Below the pieces are notes generated by a model that made no database searches, was not told the origin of the DNA, and saw nothing but the letters and a program-made list of their open reading frames with translations. Shown here piece after piece: positions 1 to 9,277 of a stretch of DNA of 64,000 bases (its first letter is position 1; the number at the start of each line of letters is the position of its first letter). The position numbers and the translations under genes were made by a program. The DNA lies in contig NZ_JAAEDI010000004.1 of NCBI RefSeq assembly GCF_018129025.1, forward strand, positions 124,001 through 188,000. The letters run 5' to 3'. The stretch is from Neoroseomonas terrae (GTDB taxonomy: Bacteria; Pseudomonadota; Alphaproteobacteria; Acetobacterales; Acetobacteraceae).

Positions 1-1224
1 GACACGATTGCGCGCGATGTCGCGCGGGCCATGCACATCGCCCGGTCCGGACGGCCGGGGCCCGTGCATCTGTCGCTGCCGACGGACGTGCTGGAGGCCC
101 CCTCGGCCGCGCCGGACCTGCCGGACGCCGCTGCCTTCGCGCCGCGGTCCATGCCGCTGTCGGCGGAGGCCGCGGCCTCGATCGCCGCCCTCATCGCCGG
201 GGCCGAGCGGCCGGTGATGGTCGTGCCGCCGGCCATGTGCACGCCAGCCGGGCGGCGGGCGACTGCGGCGCTTTCGGCCGCCGCCGCCCTGCCGGTCGTG
301 CCGATGGAAAGTCCGCGGGGCCTCGGCGATCCGTCGCTCGGGGCCTATGCGCAAGCTTTGGCGGAGGCCGATCTTGTCGTGCTGCTCGGCAAGGCGCTGG
401 ATTTCACGCTGCGCTTCGGCCGCGCGCCGGCGATCGCGGCCGATGCCCGCTTCGTGGTGGTGGACCCGGACGAGGCGCTGCTGGCGCGCGCCGCGAGCGC
501 GTTGGGTGACCGGATCGCCGTCGCCGCGCTGGCAGGCCCGGCAGAAGCGGTGGCGGCGTTGACGGAGGCCGTCGCGCCGCATCCCGGCCGCACGTGGGTT
601 GAACGCCTGGCCGGGCACCTTGCCTTCCGCCCTGCCGAATGGGCCGCAATGGCCAACGCGCCGGGCGGGCCGATCCATCCCGCGACGCTGTGCCAGGCGC
701 TGCGCCCCTTCCTCGATGCGCCGGATGCCGTGCTGGTCAGCGATGGCGGCGAGATCGGGCAGTGGGCGCAAGCAATCCTCCAGGCGCCGGCACGGCTGAT
801 CAACGGCGTGGCTGGGGCGATCGGCCCCTCCATTCCCTTTGCCCTGGCGGCGCGCTCTGCGCGGCCCACCGGCCGCATCCTGGCAGTGCTGGGGGACGGC
901 ACCTTCGGCTTCCATATGGCCGAGTTCGATACAGCAGTGCGCCACGGCCTGCCCTTCGTCGCCGTGGTCGGCAACGACGCGCGGTGGAATGCGGAGCACC
1001 AGATCCAGCTCCGCACCTACGGCGCGGCGCGGGCGCACGGGTGCGAGCTGGCCCCAGGTACGCGCTACGACCTCGCGGTCTCGGCGCTCGGTGGGCATGG
1101 GGAGTTCGTGACGCAGGCCGCTGACATCGCCCCGGCGGTGGAGCGCGCCTTCGCCAGCGGCAAGCCGGCCTGTGTCAATGTCCTCATCGCCGGGCAGGCA
1201 GCACCCTCGGTTCGCATGGGATGA
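1..1224 (+). CDS. ThDP-dependent enzyme, acetolactate-synthase-like (5' truncated)
   Basis: The reading frame is open from the first base. It begins inside the conserved SGRPGPVHLSLP segment that closes the N-terminal pyrimidine-binding domain of this family, so the start lies upstream of the window. About 407 residues remain: the central domain and the C-terminal diphosphate-binding domain, with the GDGTFGF motif (about nt 895-915) and the following GND that bind Mg-ThDP. The family includes acetolactate synthase, benzoylformate decarboxylase and oxalyl-CoA decarboxylase, all cytoplasmic ThDP carboligases or decarboxylases. The substrate cannot be read from this fragment. Nothing downstream on the same strand is obviously linked, and an AT-richer gap of about 180 bp follows. 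Confidence 0.85.
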   Translation, partial: DTIARDVARAMHIARSGRPGPVHLSLPTDVLEAPSAAPDLPDAAAFAPRSMPLSAEAAASIAALIAGAERPVMVVPPAMCTPAGRRATAALSAAAALPVVPMESPRGLGDPSLGAYAQALAEADLVVLLGKALDFTLRFGRAPAIAADARFVVVDPDEALLARAASALGDRIAVAALAGPAEAVAALTEAVAPHPGRTWVERLAGHLAFRPAEWAAMANAPGGPIHPATLCQALRPFLDAPDAVLVSDGGEIGQWAQAILQAPARLINGVAGAIGPSIPFALAARSARPTGRILAVLGDGTFGFHMAEFDTAVRHGLPFVAVVGNDARWNAEHQIQLRTYGAARAHGCELAPGTRYDLAVSALGGHGEFVTQAADIAPAVERAFASGKPACVNVLIAGQAAPSVRMG

Positions 1225-1406
1225 TCGGGCATGGAATATACTGAATTCAGAAGTAAATAATACTCGACTACGCAGATGGTCGGTCGAAGGACGCAGTATA
1301 GGGATTTGATTTTGACTGAGCCTTAATATCGCCACATTGCGTTCTTCTAGCCCTGACTGTCACTGGGGGTGGGCAGAGGTTTGATCTTTCTGTCGGTTTG
1401 TGGTCG

Positions 1407-2198
1407 ATGGCGACCATGACGACCGCGAATGCATTGCCGGCCACCCCCAGCCGGCGACATCGAGCGGCCCCCCTGTGCCTCCTGGCGCGGGGCGCCCATC
1501 ACCTCAGAACCAGGTTGCACCGGCTGCGGAACGCCCGCCGGACCCGCTTGCTGCTTTCCCCGCTCTGGACGACCGCGCTGGTCGGCACGATGGCGATGTC
1601 CGCCTGTGCCCAGGCGGAGTTGCCGCCACAGCCGGTCGCCGCGGTCGAACCCGCGGCGACGCCGCGCGAGGACCTCTCGCCGCGCGCCGCCTGCCTCGAC
1701 GCCGCCCGCGAGGCGGAGCGCGAGCACAACCTGCCCGAGGGGCTGCTGGTCGGAATCGCGCTGAACGAGAGCGGGCTGCACGCCCATGCGCTGAGCATTG
1801 GCGGCCGCGCATTCTATCCCGAGAAGAAGGAAGAGGCCCTGCGCCTGATCCGCGCCGCCGGCGGCCGCGCGATGGTCGGCTGCCTGCAGGTGAACTACGC
1901 GGTGCATGCGCGCGGCGGGCAGGACTGGCCGCTCGACCCGTATAGGGCCGCGGAATGGGCGGCGAACTACCTGCTCCAGCACTACGAGACCTATGGCGAC
2001 TGGAGCATGGCGCTGGTCCGCTGGCACGGTGGGACGCCCGGCATGACCACGCGGCTGGTGTGCCGCGTCCGGTCGAAGATCGATGTCGTGGCGCCGGACA
2101 GCAGCCTGTTTACGGAACGCTGCCGCGGAACGCAGGCGCAGATGGCGGCGTTCCGGCGGGATGGGCGGGCGCTGCTGGAACTGGCGGAGGCGCAGTAG
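1407..2198 (+). CDS. Lytic-transglycosylase-like (SLT fold) exported protein
   Basis: The C-terminal half resembles the SLT lysozyme-like fold: GLLVGIALNESG carries the expected catalytic Glu, followed by VGCLQVNYAVHARGG and ALVRWHGG, as in secreted muramidases that cleave peptidoglycan. A hydrophobic stretch (LLLSPLWTTALVGTMAMSAC) precedes the mature part. It could be a signal peptide, possibly with a lipobox ending at Cys. The start is uncertain. ATG codons at 1407 and 1416 would leave a long basic N-terminus, TTG at 1515 would give a conventional signal peptide, and ATG at 1590 would remove most of it. A palindromic repeat element lies 67 bp downstream. The role in wall turnover is inferred from fold motifs only. 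Confidence 0.7.
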   Translation: MATMTTANALPATPSRRHRAAPLCLLARGAHHLRTRLHRLRNARRTRLLLSPLWTTALVGTMAMSACAQAELPPQPVAAVEPAATPREDLSPRAACLDAAREAEREHNLPEGLLVGIALNESGLHAHALSIGGRAFYPEKKEEALRLIRAAGGRAMVGCLQVNYAVHARGGQDWPLDPYRAAEWAANYLLQHYETYGDWSMALVRWHGGTPGMTTRLVCRVRSKIDVVAPDSSLFTERCRGTQAQMAAFRRDGRALLELAEAQ

Positions 2199-2264
2199 CG
2201 CGAGGCTCAGGGCGGCGGCCGCGATCACGGGGCGGGCGGCTCTGATCCTGCCGCTGTCGTCGTT

Positions 2265-2488
2265 GGAGGGGCTTTGCCCCTCCAAGCCACCCCAGCAAAG
2301 GCCGAAAGGCCTTTGCAAACCTCAATTTGGTGCGCTGCGCCGCTGGCAGAGTTGATGCCGGAACGCGCCCTTGCGCACGAACCGCGCCTGAAACGGGCGG
2401 CAAAGCCTGCCGCGCTCGACACCAACAGATTGCGGTCCAGGGGGTCCAACCCCCTGGCGGGGTGGCTCGGAGGGGCGGCGCCCCTCCG
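2265..2488. repeat. Composite palindromic intergenic element, copy 1
   Basis: Four perfect hairpins lie in mirrored order. Outer left 2265-2283 has stem GGAGGGGC/GCCCCTCC. Inner left 2295-2316 has GCAAAGGCC, loop GAAA, GGCCTTTGC. Inner right 2437-2457 has CCAGGGGGT/ACCCCCTGG. Outer right 2468-2488 has CGGAGGGGC/GCCCCTCCG. Read inward from either end, AGCCACCCC follows the outer hairpin, so the two halves are inverted repeats whose inner stems differ in sequence. The core of about 120 bp has no supported gene. The element sits between convergent gene ends (2198 and 2531) and matches the elements at 12666, 24451, 36641 and 38635. Confidence 0.9.
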
Positions 2489-2530
2489 ATCTCCGCAGCC
2501 AGGTCGCCAGAAAGGCCCCTCGGCTCTCGG

Positions 2531-3880
2531 TCAAGCCGTCACCCGCGCCAGCACACGATCCACGAACGCGCCCGCCGACCCCAGATAGGCCGCCGGATCG
2601 GTCATCGCGGCGATCGCCGCCTCGTCCAGCCGGGCGGAGACCCGCGTGTCGCGCATCAGCGCCGCGGTCAGGCCGATCCCCTCGGCGATGGCAAGGTCGC
2701 AGGCGTCGTTGACGATGTGGTGGGATTCGCCGCGCCCGAATACCGGGGCAAGGCCCATCATCACCGCCTCCGACACGATCAGCCCGCCGGTGGCATCCAG
2801 GTTTCGGCGCATGCGCGCAGGATCGACGACCAGGCCGCCGGCGATGAAGCGCGCCTGGGACAACGCGCCGTGGGCGAGGAGGAAGGCCTGGGGCAGGGCG
2901 AGCATCTCGGTCTGCCAGGGGCCGGTGCCCCGTTCGAAATCCTGCGCCATGGAGGCCAGCATCTGCGGCACCAGCGCGTGCACGCCGCGCGCCTGGGACA
3001 GCACGTATTCGCAGGCGATCGGATTGCGCTTCTGCGGCATGGTCGAGGAGCCGCCGCGGCCGCGGACATGCGGTTCGGAGACCTCGGCGATCTCCGACTG
3101 CATCATCAGCATGACGTCGGTCGCCAGTTTGGAGAGCGAGCCGCAGAGGATGCCGAGCCAGCAGCCGGCTTCGTTGATCCCGTCGCGGGCGACATGCCAG
3201 GGGACGTCGGCCTCGGCGAGGTCGAGTTCCTTCGCCAGTTCGCGCGTCACGGCCAGGCCCTTGTCGCCGAGAGATGCCAGCGTGCCGGCGGCGCCCCCGA
3301 AGGACAGGCGCAGCGCGCGGCGGCGGATGCGCGGCAGGTCCTCGAGCGAAGCCAGCAGCGGGGCGAGCCAGACCGCGACCTTGTAGCCGAAGGTCACCGG
3401 CAGCGCGTGCTGGAGATGCGTGCGCCCCGCCATGACCGTGTCGCGATGCGCCGCCGCCATCGCGGCGAGGGCGGCGACGGTCGCACGGAGATCGGTCTCG
3501 ACCAGCGCGAGGCCGTCGCGGATCTGGAGCACCAGCGCGGTGTCCATGATGTCCTGCGTGGTCGCACCCCAATGCGTCCAGCGGCCGGCTTCCGGGCCGG
3601 CCAGTTCGGAGAGCTGCTTCACCAGGCCCACCACCGGGTACCCGGTGTTGCGCGTGGCGCCGGCCATCGCCGCGAGGTCGAGCTTCGAGGCGTCGGCGGC
3701 CTCGGTGATGACCGGCGCGGCCTCGGCCGGGATGATGCCGAGCCGCGCCTGGGCGCGGGCCAGCGCGGCCTCGACATCCAGCATGCGTTGCAGGAAGGCG
3801 TGCTCGCCCATGGCGGCGCGCATGGCATCGGTGCCGTAGAGCGCGCCGAGCACGGCGCCGTCGGCGGGGTTCACGGGCAT
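2531..3880 (-). CDS. Fumarase/aspartase-superfamily lyase, PcaB-like (3-carboxy-cis,cis-muconate cycloisomerase family)
   Basis: This 449-residue protein carries the superfamily signature GSSTMPQKRNP on the mobile catalytic loop, plus RWTHWGATTQDIMDT and GRTHLQHALPVTFG. These are arranged as in bacterial 3-carboxy-cis,cis-muconate cycloisomerase of the protocatechuate branch of the beta-ketoadipate pathway. Adenylosuccinate lyase is the nearest alternative, but the length and the HWGATTQD form favour the PcaB group. The ATG at 3880 starts the recognisable MPVNPADG sequence; an in-frame ATG at 3916 would add twelve unconserved residues. No other pca genes are adjacent, so the physiological substrate is uncertain and it may belong to another aromatic or dicarboxylate route. 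Confidence 0.78.
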   Translation of the reverse strand: MPVNPADGAVLGALYGTDAMRAAMGEHAFLQRMLDVEAALARAQARLGIIPAEAAPVITEAADASKLDLAAMAGATRNTGYPVVGLVKQLSELAGPEAGRWTHWGATTQDIMDTALVLQIRDGLALVETDLRATVAALAAMAAAHRDTVMAGRTHLQHALPVTFGYKVAVWLAPLLASLEDLPRIRRRALRLSFGGAAGTLASLGDKGLAVTRELAKELDLAEADVPWHVARDGINEAGCWLGILCGSLSKLATDVMLMMQSEIAEVSEPHVRGRGGSSTMPQKRNPIACEYVLSQARGVHALVPQMLASMAQDFERGTGPWQTEMLALPQAFLLAHGALSQARFIAGGLVVDPARMRRNLDATGGLIVSEAVMMGLAPVFGRGESHHIVNDACDLAIAEGIGLTAALMRDTRVSARLDEAAIAAMTDPAAYLGSAGAFVDRVLARVTA

Positions 3881-3981
3881 GGTTGGCGCTTCCTCGCTGG
3901 TCTTGGTCGGCGCCATGAAACCGCGACGGCGCCGCCGCGCAAGGGGTGCCGGCGCGTCAGCCAGGCGACGGCCGCATCGCG

Positions 3982-5094
<1,113 letters not shown>

Positions 5095-5243
5095 GGCGGG
5101 ACTCCGTATTGGCGGGCCGCACCTTCGCGTGGCAGGCGGCGGCGCCGCAACCCCCGCCGGGCAGGCCGGCCGCAACCCGTTTGCATCTCGACCCGCCGCC
5201 GTCTCATGATGCCGGGAATGAAATGAAGCAGGAGGAGATGACG

Positions 5244-5723
5244 ATGGCCCATCGGATGCGCGTTCCGCTGCTCGGCGCCGGCTTCGCGGCGGCCTTCACG
5301 GCAGGGCTCCTCGCCCACCACCTGGTTCCGGCGGCCGGCGCGCAGTCCGGACCGCCGCCGCTGGCGCCGCAGATCATCAACCTGTTCAGCATGACGGATG
5401 AGGAGATCGGCAGCCTCGCGCCGAATAGCGATCTGCGCAGCCGGCTGCTCGCCGCGACGCCCGACGGGACGGTGTCCGTGCAGAGCGGCAATGTGCCGCG
5501 GCATTACCATGCCGACGCGAACGAGATTCAGCTCATCCTTCAGGGAGAAGGCTCGTTCTGGCTCGGGGACCGCGAGGTGCAGGTGAAGCCCGGCGACCTG
5601 ATCATCATCCCGCGCGGCACGCCACATGCCGGATCCCGCGCGACGACCGGGCGGTTCCGCGCGTTGGCGATCAAACTGCCGCCGCAGCGGGCCGGTGATA
5701 CCGTACCGGCGCCGGCACCCTGA
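5244..5723 (+). CDS. Exported cupin-domain protein
   Basis: The protein has 159 residues with a signal peptide of about 30 residues ([18 protein letters not shown]) and a single cupin barrel. The cupin metal motifs are visible: [17 protein letters not shown] (motif 1, two His and one Glu) and [15 protein letters not shown] (motif 2 His). The ATG at 5244 is chosen over 5238 and 5223 because GGAGG at 5231-5235 sits 8 nt upstream of it. Such small periplasmic cupins bind a metal and often a small acid or sugar; the ligand is unknown. It converges on the TRAP operon, ending 3 bp from dctM, but is not co-transcribed with it. Confidence 0.82.
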   Translation: MAHRMRVPLLGAGFAAAFTAGLLAHHLVPAAGAQSGPPPLAPQIINLFSMTDEEIGSLAPNSDLRSRLLAATPDGTVSVQSGNVPRHYHADANEIQLILQGEGSFWLGDREVQVKPGDLIIIPRGTPHAGSRATTGRFRALAIKLPPQRAGDTVPAPAP

Positions 5724-5726
5724 CCG

Positions 5727-7049
5727 TCAGCTCAGCAGACGCACCAGCGCGAGCGACAACCAGGGAAAGGCGATGCACAACCCCAGCCGGATGAAATCCG
5801 TCGCGAGATAGGGCAGCACGCCGCGATAGATCGCGCCGATCGGCACGTCGCGCGCAAGGCCGCTCACGACGAAGACGTTCAGCCCGATCGGCGGCGCGGT
5901 CAGCCCGATGCCGACCACGGTCAGCACGAGGATGCCAAACCAGATCGCCGTCTCCTCCGTCGTCAGGCCGAAGTCCAGCGCGGTGATGACGGGGAAGAAC
6001 ACCGGCAGCGTCAGCAGCATCATCGCGAGCTCGTCCATCACCGCGCCGAGCACGATGTAGACGGCGAGGAAGGCGCAGAGCACGCCGAGCGGCGGGAAGC
6101 CCTGCTCCGACACCCAAACGGCGAGCAGGTCCGGTGCCTGGGACAGCGCAAGGAAGGCGTTGAAGACCTCGGCGCCGAGCAGGATCGCGAAGATCATCGC
6201 GGTGGTCTCGGCGGTGGCCTTCAGGCTCTCCACCAGCTCGCGCGGGCCGAGGCTGCGGCGGGCGAGGCCGACCAGCAGCGTGGCGGCGCAGCCGACGGCC
6301 GCGCTCTCGGTCGGCGTGAAGATGCCGCCATAGATGCCGCCGACCACGGCGACCGCGATCAGCAGCACCGGCACGACGGCGCGCAGCGCGGCGCGGCGGT
6401 CGGCGGGCGGCACGCGCGGGCCGGCGGGGCAGAGCGCGGGCCGCCGCCGCACCACCACGGCGATGGTCAGCAGGTAGAGGACGGTGGCGAGCAGCCCCGG
6501 CACCAGCGCCGCCATGAACAGCTTGGCGATGTTCTGCTCGGTGCTGATGGCATAGACGACGAGGATCACCGAGGGCGGGATCAGGATGCCGAGCACGCCG
6601 CCCACCGCGATCGTCCCGGCCGCGAAGCCCGGCGCGGCGCCGTAGCGGCGCAGTTCCGGCAAAGCGGCCCGCCCGAAGGTCGCGGTGGTCGCGACGGAGG
6701 AACCGCACACCGCGCCGAACCCGGCGCAGGCGCCGATCACCGCCATGGCGAGCCCGCCGCGGCGGTGCCCGACCAGCGCATTCGCCGCGGCGAACAGGTC
6801 GCGCGCCAGCCCGCCGCGTTCCGCCAGCGCGCCCATCAGGATGAACAGCGGAATGACGGACAGCGTGTAGTTCGCGAACAGGAAGAAGGGCGTCGTCTTC
6901 AGATAGGCGAGCAGCCGCGCCGTATCGACGATATAGGCATAGCCCGCGCAACCCACGGCCAGCATGGCGAGCCCGATCGGGCAGCGTAGCACCAGCAGGC
7001 CGAGCAGCGCGGCGAAGCCGAGGCCGGCGACGATGAATTCCTCGGCCAT
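5727..7049 (-). CDS. dctM: TRAP transporter large permease, DctM type
   Basis: This very hydrophobic 440-residue protein has about twelve predicted membrane segments and the family's typical sequences near the N-terminus (LLGLLVLRCPIGLAM) and in the middle (GGVLGILIPPSVILVVY, FTPTESAAVG). It is the sodium- or proton-coupled translocation subunit that accepts substrate from the periplasmic binding protein. The start at 7049 (MAEEFIVAG) is one base from the end of dctQ, so the two are translationally linked. It is the last gene of a five-gene operon beginning with dgoK, which suggests the transported compound is a galactonate-type sugar acid. Confidence 0.92.
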   Translation of the reverse strand: MAEEFIVAGLGFAALLGLLVLRCPIGLAMLAVGCAGYAYIVDTARLLAYLKTTPFFLFANYTLSVIPLFILMGALAERGGLARDLFAAANALVGHRRGGLAMAVIGACAGFGAVCGSSVATTATFGRAALPELRRYGAAPGFAAGTIAVGGVLGILIPPSVILVVYAISTEQNIAKLFMAALVPGLLATVLYLLTIAVVVRRRPALCPAGPRVPPADRRAALRAVVPVLLIAVAVVGGIYGGIFTPTESAAVGCAATLLVGLARRSLGPRELVESLKATAETTAMIFAILLGAEVFNAFLALSQAPDLLAVWVSEQGFPPLGVLCAFLAVYIVLGAVMDELAMMLLTLPVFFPVITALDFGLTTEETAIWFGILVLTVVGIGLTAPPIGLNVFVVSGLARDVPIGAIYRGVLPYLATDFIRLGLCIAFPWLSLALVRLLS

Positions 7050-7050
7050 G

Positions 7051-7536
7051 TCAGCCGCGCCCGCGCAGGAGCCATCCGGTCCAGTGCAGCGCGACGAGGC
7101 CCGTCGCCGCAAAGCAGGCCGCGCCGATCCCGATCGCCCACCAGATCGGGATGCCGAGCATGCCCATGGTGACGGAACCGTTGCCGAAAGCCTCCATCGC
7201 GCCGACCGCCATGCGTTCGGCGAGCACCAGCGCCACCACGCCCCACACCAGGTTCCAGAAGGCGTCGATCGCGGCGTTGGCGCGCCGCGGCAGGCGGGTG
7301 GTGAAGCTGTCGACGAAGATGTTGGCGCGCATCAGCGTGCCATAGGCGAGGAAGCCGAGCACGGCGAGCCCGCCGCCGACCTGCACCATCTCCACGTCGC
7401 CGGTGATGGGCGTGCCGAGCAGCCAGCGCATCAGCACCGAGGCGGTGACCATCGCCGCGACCGCGAGCAGCACCAGACCCGCCGCCACGGCGAGGACGCC
7501 GGCGAGGCGCGAGACGGGGCCCGGCGGCGGCGTCAG
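7051..7536 (-). CDS. dctQ: TRAP transporter small permease, DctQ type
   Basis: About 161 residues with four predicted membrane helices, including LAGVLAVAAGLVLLAVAAMV near the N-terminus and the family-typical VLMRWLLGTPITGDVEM region. It forms the membrane complex with DctM. No ATG is present near the expected N-terminus. The coordinates use a CTG at 7536 that overlaps the dctP stop, while a GTG at 7488 would cut into the first helix. Translation is probably coupled to dctP. The stop lies one base before the dctM start. Confidence 0.85.
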   Translation of the reverse strand: MTPPPGPVSRLAGVLAVAAGLVLLAVAAMVTASVLMRWLLGTPITGDVEMVQVGGGLAVLGFLAYGTLMRANIFVDSFTTRLPRRANAAIDAFWNLVWGVVALVLAERMAVGAMEAFGNGSVTMGMLGIPIWWAIGIGAACFAATGLVALHWTGWLLRGRG

Positions 7537-8582
7537 GACACGCCCTGGCCGAGCCGGGTGACCATTCCCTTCGTCTCCTCGACCAGCGCGGCGCCGTCGA
7601 TGCTGCGTTCGCGCATCTGGGCGACCCAGGCGGTGGTCACGGGGGCCGTGGCCTCGATCCAGCGGGCCTTCTCGGCCTCGCTGATCTCGGTGATGGAATT
7701 GCCACGGCGGCGGGCGGTCTCCTCGACCTTCGGGCCTTCCTCGTCCCACACCCTGGCGGCCATCACCGCGGCCACCTCGCCCGAATTGGCGTCGAGCACG
7801 CGCTTCAGGTCGTCGGGCAACGACTGATACCGCGCCGGGTTCATCGCGAGGATCATGGACGCCGAGTAGAAGGTCGGGCTGCCCGGGATGCCGACGTGGT
7901 AGCGCGCCATCTCCTGCAGGCGGATCGAGGGCACGACCTCCCACGGCACGACGGCGCCATCGATGACGCCCTGCGACATCGCCTCGGGCACCTGCGGCAC
8001 CGGCATCCCGATCGGGGTCGCGCCGAGCGCCTTCAGGCCTTCGCCGGCCTGGCGCGTGGGGAAGCGCAGCTTGAGGCCGCGCAGATCCTCCATCGTCTTC
8101 ACCTCGCGCTTGGCGTGGATCAGCCCACCATCATGCGCCCAGGCGGTGACGACGTGCGTTTCGGCGAATTCGGTGGTGCGCATGTGGCGGTCGAACAGCG
8201 CCCAGGTCACGCGCGCATTCACGCTGGCCCGGCGATGGGCGATGAAGGGCAGCTCGATGACCTCGATGCGCGGGAAGCGGCCGGGGGTATAGCCGGGCAG
8301 GGTCCAGACGAGGTCGGCCACACCGTCCTTCGCCTGGTCGTACAACTGCGGCGGCGCCCCGCCGAGCTGCATCGAGGGGAAGATCTGGATGCGCAGGCGG
8401 CCGCCCGATTCCTCCCGCACCTTGTTGGTCCAGGGCACCAGGAAGTGGCGGTGGACGTTGGACACGGCGGGCAGGAAGTGGTGCAGCCGCAGCGTGACCT
8501 CCTGCGCCGCGGCGCGGCGGGAGGCGAGCATGGCGGGTGCGGCGAGCGCCGCCCCCGTGAGCAGCCGGCGTCGGTCAAGCAT
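7533..8582 (-). CDS. dctP: TRAP transporter periplasmic substrate-binding protein, DctP family
   Basis: The 349-residue protein has a signal peptide with a twin-arginine-like start (MLDRRRLLTGAALAAPAML) followed by LRLHHFLPAVSNVH. The DctP core is clear, with EDLRGLKLRFPT, whose Arg is the conserved carboxylate-binding residue of the family, and the APDxMSQGVIDGAV-type region (here PEAMSQGVIDGAV). It captures an organic acid in the periplasm and delivers it to DctQM. It follows dgoA by 74 bp in the same direction. The ligand is inferred from the neighbouring dgoK and dgoA to be galactonate or a related hexonate. Confidence 0.9.
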   Translation of the reverse strand: MLDRRRLLTGAALAAPAMLASRRAAAQEVTLRLHHFLPAVSNVHRHFLVPWTNKVREESGGRLRIQIFPSMQLGGAPPQLYDQAKDGVADLVWTLPGYTPGRFPRIEVIELPFIAHRRASVNARVTWALFDRHMRTTEFAETHVVTAWAHDGGLIHAKREVKTMEDLRGLKLRFPTRQAGEGLKALGATPIGMPVPQVPEAMSQGVIDGAVVPWEVVPSIRLQEMARYHVGIPGSPTFYSASMILAMNPARYQSLPDDLKRVLDANSGEVAAVMAARVWDEEGPKVEETARRRGNSITEISEAEKARWIEATAPVTTAWVAQMRERSIDGAALVEETKGMVTRLGQGVS

Positions 8583-8656
8583 CTGGTCGTCTCCCGTCAG
8601 CCCGCCGGAATCGCCCCCGGCTTCGGCGGCACATTCGGTCGAAACCGGCGGCACTT

Positions 8657-9277
8657 TCAAGCTGCGCCGAGCGCCTCTCGCAGCGCGCGCGCCTTCTGCT
8701 GCACGGCGGCGGGCGTGTCGCCCGGGCGGTAGAGCGAGGAGCCGACGCCGACGCCGGCCGCTCCCGCCGTCTTCCAGGCGGCGACGTTCTCCGCCCCGAT
8801 GCCGCCGACCGGCAGCACCGCCGTGCCCGTCGGCAGCACGGCGAGCAGGGCACGGAGCACGGCGGGGCTCGCCGCCTCGGCCGGGAACAGCTTCAGCGCA
8901 TCGGCCCCGGCGGCGAGCAGGGCGAAGGCTTCGCCCGGCGTGAAGAAGCCGGGGCAGGCGATCAGCCCGCGGGCGCGCGCCGCCAGCACCAGCGGCGGGC
9001 TGCAATGCGGCGTGACCATCAGCTTCGCCCCGGCGCGGACGACGGCGGCGACCTCGTCCTCGGTCGTGACGGTCCCGGCGCCGACCAGCGCGCGGTCGCC
9101 GAAGGCGGCGTGCAGCCGGCGGATGCTCTCGAGCGCATTGGGCGAGTTGAGCGGCACTTCCAGGATGCCGAGCCCCTCGGCGAGCAGGGCGGTACCGATC
9201 GCCTCCACCTCCTCCGGCCGGATGCCGCGCAGGATGGCGACGATCGGGCAGGCGTCGAGCCAGGGGGCCATGCTCAT
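8657..9277 (-). CDS. dgoA: 2-dehydro-3-deoxy-6-phosphogalactonate aldolase
   Basis: This 206-residue class I aldolase of the KDPG/KDPGal family has E40 in ILEVPLNSP and the Schiff-base Lys K129 in ADALKLFPAE. Phosphate-binding glycines follow (LPVGGIG, GVGVGSSLY). LEVPLNSP rather than the EITLRT form, and pairing with dgoK, favour the galactonate branch: KDPGal is cleaved to pyruvate and glyceraldehyde 3-phosphate. Its ATG (9277-9275) overlaps the dgoK stop in an ATGA, so I chose this start over the upstream in-frame ATG at 9301. It sits second in the operon. Confidence 0.9.
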   Translation of the reverse strand: MSMAPWLDACPIVAILRGIRPEEVEAIGTALLAEGLGILEVPLNSPNALESIRRLHAAFGDRALVGAGTVTTEDEVAAVVRAGAKLMVTPHCSPPLVLAARARGLIACPGFFTPGEAFALLAAGADALKLFPAEAASPAVLRALLAVLPTGTAVLPVGGIGAENVAAWKTAGAAGVGVGSSLYRPGDTPAAVQQKARALREALGAA

